This document shows, piece by piece, positions 44,967 to 53,131 of a stretch of DNA of 64,000 nucleotides. A program made the translations under genes and the position numbers. Positions within the stretch are counted from its first letter, which is position 1; each line of letters opens with the position of its first letter. Origin of the DNA: Acetobacteraceae bacterium (lineage in GTDB: Bacteria > Pseudomonadota > Alphaproteobacteria > Acetobacterales > Acetobacteraceae); NCBI GenBank assembly GCA_021732665.1, contig JAKFUL010000015.1:1-64000 (forward strand). Reading direction: 5' to 3'. A model generated the notes under the pieces. The model was not told the origin of the DNA, searched no databases, and was given only the letters and a program-made list of their open reading frames with translations.

Positions 44967-45878
44967 ATGCCCTACGAAGTGGTCCGCGATTTCATCGGCT
45001 ACGGCGCCAACCCACCCGACCCGAAATGGCCGGGCGGCGCAAAACTCGCCGTCAATTTCGTCTTCAACTACGAGGAAGGCTCCGAGCCCTCGGTGCAGGA
45101 TGGCGAGGGTTTTTCGGAATCGGGCCACACCGAATCTGGCCCGCAGAACCAGATCAAATCCGGCCGCGACCTGGCCGCCGAGGGCATGTTCGAATATGGC
45201 AGCCGCGTCGGCTTCTGGCGTCTGCTTCGGCTGTTCCAGGATCGCAATTTGCCGCTCACCGTCTTCGGCTGCGCCCTGGCCCTGGAACGCAACCCAGAAG
45301 CCGCCGCCGCCATTCGCGCGGCCGGCTACGACGTCTGCTCGCATGGCTGGCGCTGGATCAAGCATTACGAGCTTTCCGAGGAGCAGGAGCGCGAACACAT
45401 CCGCCTCGCCGTCGAGAGCCTGCAGAAGACCGTGGGCCACCGCCCGGATGGCTGGTATTGCCGCTACGGACCCAGCGTGAACACCCGCCGGCTGGTCGTG
45501 GAGGAAGGCGGCTTCCTCTACGACAGCGATTACTACGGTGACGAGCTGCCGATCTGGAAAACCGTCGACGGCAAGCCGCATTTGGTCGTGCCCTATTCGC
45601 TGACCAACAATGACGGGAAGTACGCCACCACCGCCGGCACCTCCGACCAGTGGTTCTCCTATATCCGCGACGCCTTCGACATGCTTCTGGATGAAGGCCG
45701 GAAAGGGCGCCCGAAAATGATGTCCATCGGCCTGCATATGCGCCTGATCGGCCACCCCGCCCGCGCCATGGGCCTCAAGCGCGTGCTTGATCATATCGCG
45801 GCGCAGCCCGATGTCTGGGTGACCAGGCGCATCGACATCGCGAAGCACTGGATGGCGACGCACCCCTACCCAGGCTGA
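44967..45878 (+). CDS. PuuE-like allantoinase / cyclic-amide hydrolase 3
   Basis: 303 residues, the closest of the three deacetylase-fold genes to PuuE: YEVVRDFIGYGANPPDPKWPGG at the start, FVFNYEEGSEPSV, CSHGWRWIKHYEL, YCRYGPSVNTRRL, YDSDYYGDELPIW. AAAGGA before ATG 44967 decides the start. Adjacent to an M20 amidohydrolase, an allantoin to allantoate to ureidoglycine route is possible, but no other purine-pathway gene is in this cluster, so a different cyclic amide is just as plausible. Confidence 0.88.
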   Translation: MPYEVVRDFIGYGANPPDPKWPGGAKLAVNFVFNYEEGSEPSVQDGEGFSESGHTESGPQNQIKSGRDLAAEGMFEYGSRVGFWRLLRLFQDRNLPLTVFGCALALERNPEAAAAIRAAGYDVCSHGWRWIKHYELSEEQEREHIRLAVESLQKTVGHRPDGWYCRYGPSVNTRRLVVEEGGFLYDSDYYGDELPIWKTVDGKPHLVVPYSLTNNDGKYATTAGTSDQWFSYIRDAFDMLLDEGRKGRPKMMSIGLHMRLIGHPARAMGLKRVLDHIAAQPDVWVTRRIDIAKHWMATHPYPG

Positions 45879-45914
45879 AGCCCCGCCCGGCATGCCTCTT
45901 GCGTTGGCCTTCCC

Positions 45915-46169
45915 ATGCCCGACCACCCGCTGCCGGCCGAGACCACGGACACCCAGGCCGGCCATCGCCTGGACATGGACGGGGTGCGCGTGCGCTACGG
46001 CAGCCACACCGCCGTGCGCGACGTAACGCTCAGCGTGGCGCCGGGCATGCTGCCGATACGCCTCTGGGGCATGATGGAGACGGCGCTGGATGTGCGCATG
46101 GCCGCGGCCTTTACCCTGCTTCTGCTGATGGACCGCGCCGTGGGGCTGGTGCGGCGGATAAGCGCCTAG
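45915..46169 (+). pseudogene. ABC transporter deletion scar: ATPase start fused to permease end
   Basis: An 84-codon frame that joins two unrelated ends. Residues about 20-44 (MDGVRVRYGSHTAVRDVTL then SVAPG) are the N-terminus of an ABC ATPase, stopping just before Walker A. The rest (LPIRLWGMMETALDVRMAAA, then LLLLMDRAVGLVRR) is the C-terminal end of a PotC-type ABC permease. The join is near 46046. An in-frame deletion of the rest of the ATPase and at least one permease, more than 1.5 kb, explains it. It probably makes no working protein. It lies behind the PuuE-like gene, so the lost importer may have belonged to that operon. Confidence 0.8.
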
Positions 46170-46996
46170 GAAATCGGCTCAGCCTGCGCCGCATTGGGGA
46201 AGAACAGCTGTTCCCCATTGATGCGATACCCCGCGATCGCCTCCTGACCCGGTGCCGAGACGATCCAGTCGATGAAGCGCTGGGCATCGGCGGATTTCAC
46301 ATGCGGATGCCGGGCCGGATTGACCAGCATCACCCCATACTGGTTGAACAGCCGGGTATCGCCCTCCACCACGATGCGCATTCCCCCGCGGTTGCGGAAG
46401 GCCAGCCAGGTGCCGCGGTCGCTCAGGATATAGGCGCCCTGGGCGGCGGCGGTGTTCAGCGCCGGGCCCATGCCCTGGCCGATCTCCCGATACCACGCGC
46501 CGCGCCCGCTCACCGGGTCCAGCCCCGCCTGCTGCCACAGCCGCAGCTCGGCCGCATGGGTGCCCGAGCGGTCGCCGCGCGAGATGAAGGGCCCGCGGCT
46601 GGCGGCGATGCGGCGCAGCGCCTCGGCGGTGTCGCGCAGGCCCAGCACGCGCGCCGGGTCCTCCTCCGGGCCGATCACCACGAAGTCGTTGAACATCACG
46701 TGCCGACGCGGGCCGCCGAAACCCTCGGCCACAAAGCGCTCCTCGGCCGGCCTGTCATGTACGAACACCACATCCGCATCGCCGCGCCGGCCCACATCCA
46801 GCGCCTGCCCGGTGCCCAGCGCCACGACTCGCACCGAAATGCCGGTGGCGGCGCGGAAGGCCGGCAGGATGTGGCCGAACAGCCCCGATTGCTCGGTGCT
46901 CGTGGTGCTGGCCATGGTGATGGAACGCTCCTGCGCCAGGGCCGGGCCGGCCAGGACAAGAGCGAGCAGAAGGCGTCGGAGCATCGGTCTCACCAT
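46166..46996 (-). CDS. tupA: Tungstate ABC transporter substrate-binding protein TupA
   Basis: Periplasmic tungstate receptor, 276 residues, with signal MVRPMLRRLLLALVLAGPALAQ. The TupA signature TMASTTSTEQSGLF, VFVHDRPAEERFV and FISRGDRSGTHAAEL (anion ligands Thr, Ser, Arg, Asp) is present; molybdate ModA lacks the TTST start. The ATG at 46996 overlaps the ATPase stop by 7 bases; an alternative ATG at 46984 has GGTGAG before it. Last gene of the tup operon. Its stop overlaps the ABC scar. Confidence 0.92.
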   Translation of the reverse strand: MVRPMLRRLLLALVLAGPALAQERSITMASTTSTEQSGLFGHILPAFRAATGISVRVVALGTGQALDVGRRGDADVVFVHDRPAEERFVAEGFGGPRRHVMFNDFVVIGPEEDPARVLGLRDTAEALRRIAASRGPFISRGDRSGTHAAELRLWQQAGLDPVSGRGAWYREIGQGMGPALNTAAAQGAYILSDRGTWLAFRNRGGMRIVVEGDTRLFNQYGVMLVNPARHPHVKSADAQRFIDWIVSAPGQEAIAGYRINGEQLFFPNAAQAEPIS

Positions 46997-47688
46997 AAAA
47001 GTTCGCCGCGCAGGAAGGCCTGGGCCTCCATCGTGGCGGGGGTTGCGAAGAAGGTCTCGGCCGGCGCCTGTTCCAGCACCCGTCCCTGATGAAGGAATAC
47101 CACATCGCCGGCGAGGCGGCGGGCCTGGCCCAGATCATGCGTCGTCATGACGATCTTGCAGCCCTGGCCGGAAATGGCCTGGATGATCTGCTCGACCTGC
47201 CGCGTCGCCGTCGGGTCCAGGCTGGCGCAGGGCTCGTCCAGGAACAGGATTTCCGGCCGCAGCGCCGCGGCGCGGGCCAGGGCCAGCCGCTGCTGCTCGC
47301 CGCCCGAGAGTTTTCGCGCCGGGCGCTCCGCCAGGGCGGAGAGCCCGACCAGGGCCAGGGCCTGTTCCACCCGCCCCGCGCGCTCGGCCCGCGCCACCCC
47401 GGCCAGGCCCAGCGGATAGAGCGCATTGGCGCGGACCGAGCGGCGCAGCATCACCGGCCGCTGGAACACCATGGCGGCGCGGGGCGGCGCGGCCCATTCC
47501 ACCCCGCCGCTTTCGGGCGCGAGCAGCCCATGCAGCAGCCGCAGCAGCACGCTCTTTCCCGCGCCATTGGGGCCGATGATCAGTGTGGGCGGCCCGGCCC
47601 CGATCGCCAGCTCCACGCCACGCAGCACCGCCACCCCGCCGGCGGAAAAGCCCAGGGCGCGCGCCCGCAATGGCAGGGCAGAGCTCAC
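46990..47688 (-). CDS. tupC: Tungstate ABC transporter ATP-binding protein TupC
   Basis: 232-residue ATPase: Walker A GPNGAGKSV, signature LSGGEQQR, Walker B ILFLDEPCASLD, His switch in TTHDLGQA. The GTG start at 47688 overlaps the TupB stop as GTGA; the long upstream frame is out-of-frame read of tupB. Operates with TupA and TupB. Confidence 0.92.
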   Translation of the reverse strand: MSSALPLRARALGFSAGGVAVLRGVELAIGAGPPTLIIGPNGAGKSVLLRLLHGLLAPESGGVEWAAPPRAAMVFQRPVMLRRSVRANALYPLGLAGVARAERAGRVEQALALVGLSALAERPARKLSGGEQQRLALARAAALRPEILFLDEPCASLDPTATRQVEQIIQAISGQGCKIVMTTHDLGQARRLAGDVVFLHQGRVLEQAPAETFFATPATMEAQAFLRGELLW

Positions 47689-48380
47689 GCCCCCGGCCGC
47701 TCTCGCAGAAATTGCGCGGCCGCGTTCACCGCCAGCACGATGGCCATCAGCACCATGCCCAGCGCCAGGGCCAGCGGTAGATCGCCCTTGGAGGTCTCCA
47801 AGGCGATGGCGGTGGTCATCACGCGCGAAAAGCCCTCGATATTGCCGCCCACGATCATGACGGCGCCAACCTCGGCCGAGGCCCGGCCGAAGCCGGCCAG
47901 CAGCACCGTCAGCAGCGCGAAGCGGCCATCCCACAGCAAGGTCGGAACCGCGCGCCAGGGCCCGGCGCCGAAGCTGGCCAGTTGCTCAGCATATTCCTCC
48001 CAATACCCCTCCAGCACCTGGCGGGAGAGTGCCGCCAGGATGGGCGTGATCAGCACCACCTGCGCCACCACCATGGCCGCGGGCGTGAACAACAGCCCCC
48101 AATGGCCGAGCGGGCCGGAGCGCGACAGCGCGATATAGACCAGCAAGCCGGCCACCACCGGCGGCAGCCCCATCAGCGCGTTGCAGGCCACGATCACCGC
48201 CCGCCGCCCGGGAAACCGCCCCACCGCCAACGCCGCCCCCAGCGGCAGGCCGACCAGCGCCGCGATGCCCACCGCAGACAGGCTGACCTTGAGCGAGAGC
48301 AGCACGATGCCGAGCACCGCCGGATCGGCCCCGGAGATCAGGCCCAGCGCGGCGCGGAAGGCGGAGGAAATATCGGACAC
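47685..48380 (-). CDS. tupB: Tungstate ABC transporter permease TupB
   Basis: Membrane protein of 231 residues with five or six helices and the typical segment GLPPVVAGLLVYIALSRSGPLG and FGRASAEVGAVMIVGGNI. Starts with GTG. First gene of tupBCA, 39 bases after the glycosyltransferase stop; a 10-base palindrome lies in that gap. Tungstate uptake would supply W- or Mo-enzymes; a molybdenum hydroxylase operon has been lost 13 kb away. Confidence 0.92.
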   Translation of the reverse strand: MSDISSAFRAALGLISGADPAVLGIVLLSLKVSLSAVGIAALVGLPLGAALAVGRFPGRRAVIVACNALMGLPPVVAGLLVYIALSRSGPLGHWGLLFTPAAMVVAQVVLITPILAALSRQVLEGYWEEYAEQLASFGAGPWRAVPTLLWDGRFALLTVLLAGFGRASAEVGAVMIVGGNIEGFSRVMTTAIALETSKGDLPLALALGMVLMAIVLAVNAAAQFLRERPGA

Positions 48381-48419
48381 AAGACCGAGTTGGCGCCAAG
48401 GTGCCTGTTGGTCAAGCGC

Positions 48420-50495
48420 TCAGCGCGGGTTGAAGTCGCTGGGCATGCGGCTTGCTCGCGGCACCGCCTCCCGCCGGGAGAACCAGGGCGAGAAGGCCGG
48501 ATCGTCACAATCCAGCGTGTTCCATTGCGTCTGGAAGGCCGCCAGTTCCCGCCGCCAGCGGGCGCGTTCGGCGGGTGCGTCATCGCGCGCGCGGCTGCGC
48601 GATTCATGGTGGATCAGCGTGGCATGCGGGGTCCAGACCGTGCGGAAGCCGCGGCGGCCCGCGCGCAGACAGAAATCGAGGTCGTTGAAACCCACGGGGT
48701 AGCGCAGTTCGTCAAATCCACCCGTCGCGCGCCAGCATTCGCGGCTGATCAGCATGCAGGCGCCGGTCACGGCGGAGAAATTCTGCCGGAAGCGCAGCCG
48801 CCCCTGCTCGCCCGGCGCATCCTCCGGCAGCCCGGCATGCCAGTGCATCGACGAGCCACCCAGGCCGATGATCACGCCCGCATGCTGGATGGTGCGGTCG
48901 GGGTAGAGGAGTTTCGCGCCGACAACGCCGGTCTCGGGCAGGGCCAGGCAGGCCAGCATTTCCTCCAGCCATTGCGGCTCGATGATCTCGATGTCGTTGT
49001 TGAGCGACAGCAGATGGCCGGTGGCGGCCCTGGCCGCGCCACGATTGATCATCCGGGCGAAGTTGAATTTTTCCGGCGCGCGGACCAGCGTGATCCGGCC
49101 GGCCGAAGCCTGCTCGCGCAGCAGCCGCACCGCCGCCGGCTCGGAGGAGGCATTGTCCACCACGATGATGCGCAGCGCCCTGTGCCGAGTGCCATGGAGC
49201 AACCCGTCGAGGCAGCGCGCCAGCATAGCCGCCTTGTCCCGGCTGGGGATGATGGCGGTGACCGGGGTGTCATCTGCGGGTGGCAGGATGCGTGGCGCGG
49301 CCAGCGCCAGGGGGGTGGCAAGCCGCGCCATCGCCGGGAAGGGAATGTGGCGGATGCGCGCGGCGCCCAGCCGATGCATCGCCCGCAGGGCCAGGCCGGG
49401 TGCGTCGCCCAGGGTTTCCCACACCGCGCGCCGCAACAGCACGGCGTCGCCGATGTAGTCGCTTTCCTCGAGCAGCACCGGGTTGAAGGCGGGCTTGCAG
49501 CGCGGCGTGGGCTGGCCGGTTTCCGGGTCCAGCGCAAGCTCATCGGTGTAGAAGAGATCGGCCTCCGGCGCCGCGGCGATGGCGTCGCTCAGCACCGCCA
49601 GGGCATCGGGGTGCAGGGTGTGGCCGGGCGGCAGGTTGAGGATCCAGTCGGCACGCCGGGCGGCGGCCGTTGGGGGTTGGCCGGGCAGCGCCACGGCGAT
49701 GCTGGCCGGCCGGGCGCGGCCGGCGTGGCGCAGGGCAAAGCCCGGCACCACCTCGCCCGCCCCACGACGGTAGTCGGAGCTCTCCAGCGGCAGCATCAGC
49801 CCGGCGCGGCGGAGCTGGCGGCTCGGTTGGGGCATGGCATGGGCCAGGTGGACCCGCAGCCCCGGCGCGCTGTCCACCCGGATGCGGCGAATGGCGATGG
49901 GGTCGGTGACGACCAGCCGGCACGGGCCGATGGCCCGCGTCGGGTGCCAGGCATTGTGCTGGAACCAGCCCCGCCCCTCATCCAGATGCACCCGCGGCGC
50001 GGCGCCGTCGGCCTGGAGAAGAATGCATAGCGGGTGACCCACCGCCGGAAGATCGAGCACGAAGAACGGCAGGGCAGAGTCCGGGGTGATCGCCTGGCCG
50101 CTGCGCAGCGCGGCCTCGGCCAAGGCGGGCTGGCGTTCGCCCGGCAGCTCGGGCAGCAGGTGGTAAAGGGCAAGCGCTTCATATTCCCGCCTTGCCTCCT
50201 CATCCCATCGCGGGTCGCCGAAGAGCGTCTCGAAGGCGGCCATGCCGGCGGCGATCTTGCCATGGTTCTTGGCAAGATGGCCGACCTCCAGCATCCCCTC
50301 GGGCATATCCTGGGCCGCGGCATATGCCAGCAGCGCCTCCTGGATCGCCCCTGCTTCCTTCAACGCGTGGCCGAGAATGATGCGCAGGCCATAATCCCCG
50401 GGATGGGCTTCCACCGCCTCGGAAAAATGCCGGGCAGCCTCGGCCCAGCGTCTGGCCTGGAAGGCTGCGTGGCCCTGCTGCAAGGGGTCGTTCAT
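48420..50495 (-). CDS. Family 2 glycosyltransferase with N-terminal TPR region
   Basis: 691 residues. Residues about 1-100 form tetratricopeptide-like helices (QQGHAAFQARRWAEAARHF, SEAVEAHPGDYGLR). A middle domain of unclear type follows. The C-terminal GT-A domain shows TAIIPSRDKAAMLARCLDG, VVDNASSEP and SLNNDIEIIEPQWLEEM (acidic metal motif), then VGAKLLYPDRTIQHAGV, as in O-antigen or rhamnosyl-type transferases. Probably builds surface polysaccharide or glycosylates flagellin or S-layer; acceptor unknown. No other polysaccharide genes adjoin. Confidence 0.88.
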   Translation of the reverse strand: MNDPLQQGHAAFQARRWAEAARHFSEAVEAHPGDYGLRIILGHALKEAGAIQEALLAYAAAQDMPEGMLEVGHLAKNHGKIAAGMAAFETLFGDPRWDEEARREYEALALYHLLPELPGERQPALAEAALRSGQAITPDSALPFFVLDLPAVGHPLCILLQADGAAPRVHLDEGRGWFQHNAWHPTRAIGPCRLVVTDPIAIRRIRVDSAPGLRVHLAHAMPQPSRQLRRAGLMLPLESSDYRRGAGEVVPGFALRHAGRARPASIAVALPGQPPTAAARRADWILNLPPGHTLHPDALAVLSDAIAAAPEADLFYTDELALDPETGQPTPRCKPAFNPVLLEESDYIGDAVLLRRAVWETLGDAPGLALRAMHRLGAARIRHIPFPAMARLATPLALAAPRILPPADDTPVTAIIPSRDKAAMLARCLDGLLHGTRHRALRIIVVDNASSEPAAVRLLREQASAGRITLVRAPEKFNFARMINRGAARAATGHLLSLNNDIEIIEPQWLEEMLACLALPETGVVGAKLLYPDRTIQHAGVIIGLGGSSMHWHAGLPEDAPGEQGRLRFRQNFSAVTGACMLISRECWRATGGFDELRYPVGFNDLDFCLRAGRRGFRTVWTPHATLIHHESRSRARDDAPAERARWRRELAAFQTQWNTLDCDDPAFSPWFSRREAVPRASRMPSDFNPR

Positions 50496-50532
50496 GCCGC
50501 CGAAAAGCGCCGGGACCAGCGACGCGTCAAGC

Positions 50533-51483
50533 CTATTCGCGCTCGATGCCGGCGATGCGCACGACCTCGGCCCAGCGCCGGCGCTCAGCGACGAGCCATT
50601 CATCCATGCGTTCGGGCGGGCCGCCCACCGGCTCGGCGCCCCAGGCGGCCAGGCGTTCGCGCACATCGGGCAGCAGGAGGATGCGGTCGATCTCGGCGGC
50701 GATGCGGCGGCGAACTTCCATCGGTGTGCCGGCCGGCGCCCCGTAGCCCAGCCAGGCGGCGGCCTCGTAGCCGGCGATGCCGGCTTCCTGCATGGTCGGC
50801 ACGTTGGGGAGCAGCGAGAAGCGCGTGGTGCCGCCAACTGCCAGCGGCACCAGCGTGCCGGCGCGGAAATCCTCCAGGAAGGAGGGTGCCTGTTCGATGA
50901 CGAGCTGGATGCGCCCGGCGAGCAGGTCGGTGCGCGCCGGCGCGCCGCCGCGATACTGCACCATTTCCATCTCGACGCCCCCGGCCAGCGCGCGGAACAT
51001 TTCCACCGTGAGGCGGGACGCCATGCCGGAGGTGGCGAAGTTGATGGCGTTGGGCCGCGCGCGCGCCAGGGCCAGGAACTCGGCCACATTCCGCACGCCC
51101 AGCGAGGCGGGCACCACCATCACATAGGGAATGCTCGCCACCATGGAGACGCCAACGAGATCGCGCTCCGGCGAATAGGGCAGGTTGCGATACACAAGAC
51201 CGTTCACCGCCATGGGGCCGGGACTGCCGGCCAGCAGGGTGTAGCCGTCGGGTGCGGCCTTGGCCACGGCGTCGGCGCCGAGCACGCCGAAGGCGCCGGC
51301 GCGGTTTTCAACCGTGACGGTCTGGCCCAGCGGTGCCGCCAGCTTGTCGGCGATCAGCCGCGCGATGAGGTCGGTGGCGCCGCCGGGCGCGAAGGGCACG
51401 ACCACGCGCAGCGGGCGCGTCGGCCAGGATTGCGCGAAGGCCGGCGTGGCCAGCGCGGCCAGGACGATTCGACGAGCTATCAT
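50533..51483 (-). CDS. Bug-family solute-binding protein (TctC-like) 3
   Basis: 316-residue periplasmic receptor with signal MIARRIVLAALATPAFAQ. Marks: WPTRPLRVVVPFAPGGATD, ENRAGAFGVLGADAVAKA, APDGYTLLAG. The ATG overlaps the upstream monooxygenase stop (ATGA), so receptor and enzyme are one unit: the Bug probably captures a sulfonate, nitrilotriacetate-like or other compound the monooxygenase attacks. Confidence 0.91.
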   Translation of the reverse strand: MIARRIVLAALATPAFAQSWPTRPLRVVVPFAPGGATDLIARLIADKLAAPLGQTVTVENRAGAFGVLGADAVAKAAPDGYTLLAGSPGPMAVNGLVYRNLPYSPERDLVGVSMVASIPYVMVVPASLGVRNVAEFLALARARPNAINFATSGMASRLTVEMFRALAGGVEMEMVQYRGGAPARTDLLAGRIQLVIEQAPSFLEDFRAGTLVPLAVGGTTRFSLLPNVPTMQEAGIAGYEAAAWLGYGAPAGTPMEVRRRIAAEIDRILLLPDVRERLAAWGAEPVGGPPERMDEWLVAERRRWAEVVRIAGIERE

Positions 51484-52826
51484 TCGGCGGCCCTCGCGGT
51501 GAAGAAGCGGTTTTCCGGCCGGGTCAGGCCCAGATTGTCGCGCAAGGTGCGGCCTTCGTATTCGCGGCGGAACAACCCACGGCGCTGCAATTCCGGCACC
51601 ACAAGGCGGGCGAAGCGTTCCAGACCCGTCGGCACCACCGGGGCCGCGATCATGAAGCCGTCGCAGGCCGCTTCGCGATACCAGCGCTCCATCTGGTCCG
51701 CCACCTGCATGGCGCTGCCCTTGAACAAGTTGCCGGCCATTTGCGGCAGGATTTTTCGCGCGGTCTGGCCCACCGTCAGGCCCTCGGCGGCGGCCATCGC
51801 CAGGATGGCGCGGCCAATGCCGGTGGGGCCGACATGCTCCTCCCGGAATTGCGGCATGGGGTCGTTCAGCGGATAGGCGGACATCTTCGTACCAACCATT
51901 TTCGACAGATAATCCAGCGCCACGGGCATGGGCACCAGCGCGTCCAGCTCCGCCATCAACCGGTCGGCTTCTTCTTCGGTTTCGCCGACGAAGATGGTGA
52001 CGCCGGAAAGGATTTTCAGCGATTCCGGTGCGCGGCCGTACTTCGCCAGCCGGCCCTTCAGGTCGCGATAGAGAATCTGCGCGCGCTCGATCGTGCCCTC
52101 GATGGCGAAGACGCAATCGGCATGGGCGGCCGAAAGCTCCTTTCCCGTCTCCGACTGGCCGGCGGAGAAGACCACGGGGTGGCCCTGCGGTGGCCTGGGG
52201 GCGTTCAGCGGCCCGGCGACCCGGAAATGCTTGCCGCGGAAGTTCAGCGCATGGACCCTGGACGGTTCCAGGAACCGTCCGCTGGCCTTGTCCTGCGGGA
52301 AGGCATCATCGGCCCAGCTGTCCCACAGCCCCTTCACCACCTCGGCGAATTCGCCGGCGCGTTCGTAGCGGTCATCGCGCGCCACGTGCTCGTCATGGGA
52401 AAAGTTCAGCGCGTCGCCGGGGTTGGAGGTGGTCACCAGGTTCCACCCCGCCCGCCCGCCGCTGATGTGATCGAGCGAGGCGAAGCGCCGCGCCACCGAA
52501 AACGGTTCGTCATAGGTGGTGGTGGTGGTGGCGACGAGGCCGACATGCTCCGTCACCATCGCCAGCGCGCTGAGCAGCGTCACCGGCTCGAACACGCCCG
52601 GCCGGTCTGAGGGGCTGGTGGCGGCGAAGAGGTCGGGCTTGTCCAGGTTGCGCACGCCATTGCCATCGGCCAGGAAGAGCAGATCCATCTTCGCGGCTTC
52701 CGCGATGCGCGCCAGGCGCATGGCGTTGGCCAGGTTGCTGGCAGGGCGGTCCCAGGCATCGGGGTGGCGCCATTCGCCCACATGCGACCCTTGGGCATTG
52801 GCATTGGCGGCGAGGATCATCGGCAT
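51480..52826 (-). CDS. LLM-class flavin-dependent monooxygenase (NtaA/SnaA/DszA type)
   Basis: 448-residue TIM-barrel FMNH2 monooxygenase. Typical segments: HPDAWDRPASNLANAM, TTTTTYDEPFSVARRFASLDHISGGRAGWNLVT, and PPQGHPVVFSAGQSETGKELSA. This subgroup oxidises nitrilotriacetate, dibenzothiophene sulfone or dimethyl sulfide, with a separate flavin reductase. The ATG at 52826 is favoured by GGAG upstream and family N-terminus; 22 in-frame residues earlier lack support. A hairpin 16 bases upstream is a candidate control site. Confidence 0.88.
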   Translation of the reverse strand: MPMILAANANAQGSHVGEWRHPDAWDRPASNLANAMRLARIAEAAKMDLLFLADGNGVRNLDKPDLFAATSPSDRPGVFEPVTLLSALAMVTEHVGLVATTTTTYDEPFSVARRFASLDHISGGRAGWNLVTTSNPGDALNFSHDEHVARDDRYERAGEFAEVVKGLWDSWADDAFPQDKASGRFLEPSRVHALNFRGKHFRVAGPLNAPRPPQGHPVVFSAGQSETGKELSAAHADCVFAIEGTIERAQILYRDLKGRLAKYGRAPESLKILSGVTIFVGETEEEADRLMAELDALVPMPVALDYLSKMVGTKMSAYPLNDPMPQFREEHVGPTGIGRAILAMAAAEGLTVGQTARKILPQMAGNLFKGSAMQVADQMERWYREAACDGFMIAAPVVPTGLERFARLVVPELQRRGLFRREYEGRTLRDNLGLTRPENRFFTARAAE

Positions 52827-52841
52827 GGTGGCGCTGCTCCG

Positions 52842-52862
52842 GCACAGGGATCTGCCCTGTGC
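52842..52862 (-). promoter_or_regulatory. Perfect 8-bp inverted repeat upstream of the LLM monooxygenase
   Basis: GCACAGGG and CCCTGTGC around a 5-base centre, 16 bases before the ATG at 52826 on the minus strand. It could be an operator or leader hairpin for the monooxygenase-Bug operon. Confidence 0.45.
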
Positions 52863-53053
52863 AGCATCGCCGCCGGCATGGCGCGAAAGCAAGCCATACC
52901 AGAGGCTTCAGGGTGAGCGGCCGGACCCGTGTTCGGCCATGGCGGGAGCGCGGGGCCATGAAGCAACCCAGGGTTGCCAGTTCGTGCCGCAGAGCAACGA
53001 AACACAACCAAGTTTCGCTGTCGTAACCAAATGATCACCCGTTTCCGCCTCGA

Positions 53054-53071
53054 CCGTCATCCGCGCGTCAT
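53054..53071 (+). promoter_or_regulatory. Candidate Pho box
   Basis: Two 7-base repeats 4 bases apart, CCGTCAT-CCGC-GCGTCAT, match the PhoB pattern CTGTCAT-N4-CTGTCAT at 6/7 and 5/7 positions. It lies 60 bases upstream of the PhoX-like gene start, in the right orientation and 11-base period. It suggests induction on phosphate starvation; no -10 element was assigned. Confidence 0.5.
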
Positions 53072-53131
53072 CGAACCCGACGCACAAATCGCTGGCGCGC
53101 CCGTTCGGCGCAACAAGCAAGGAAGCAAAGC

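Larger units (their letters stand above)
52827..53131. other. 305-base divergent intergenic region
   Basis: Between the LLM monooxygenase and PhoX genes, read in opposite directions. It holds the 8-bp inverted repeat at 52842 and the Pho-box-like repeat at 53054. No convincing small gene or RNA was seen. Confidence 0.6.

Noticed and set aside
48390-48399. Palindrome TTGGCGCCAA before tupB
   Set aside because: Only 10 bases and G+C-rich, in the gap after a same-strand gene; too likely by chance to call an operator.
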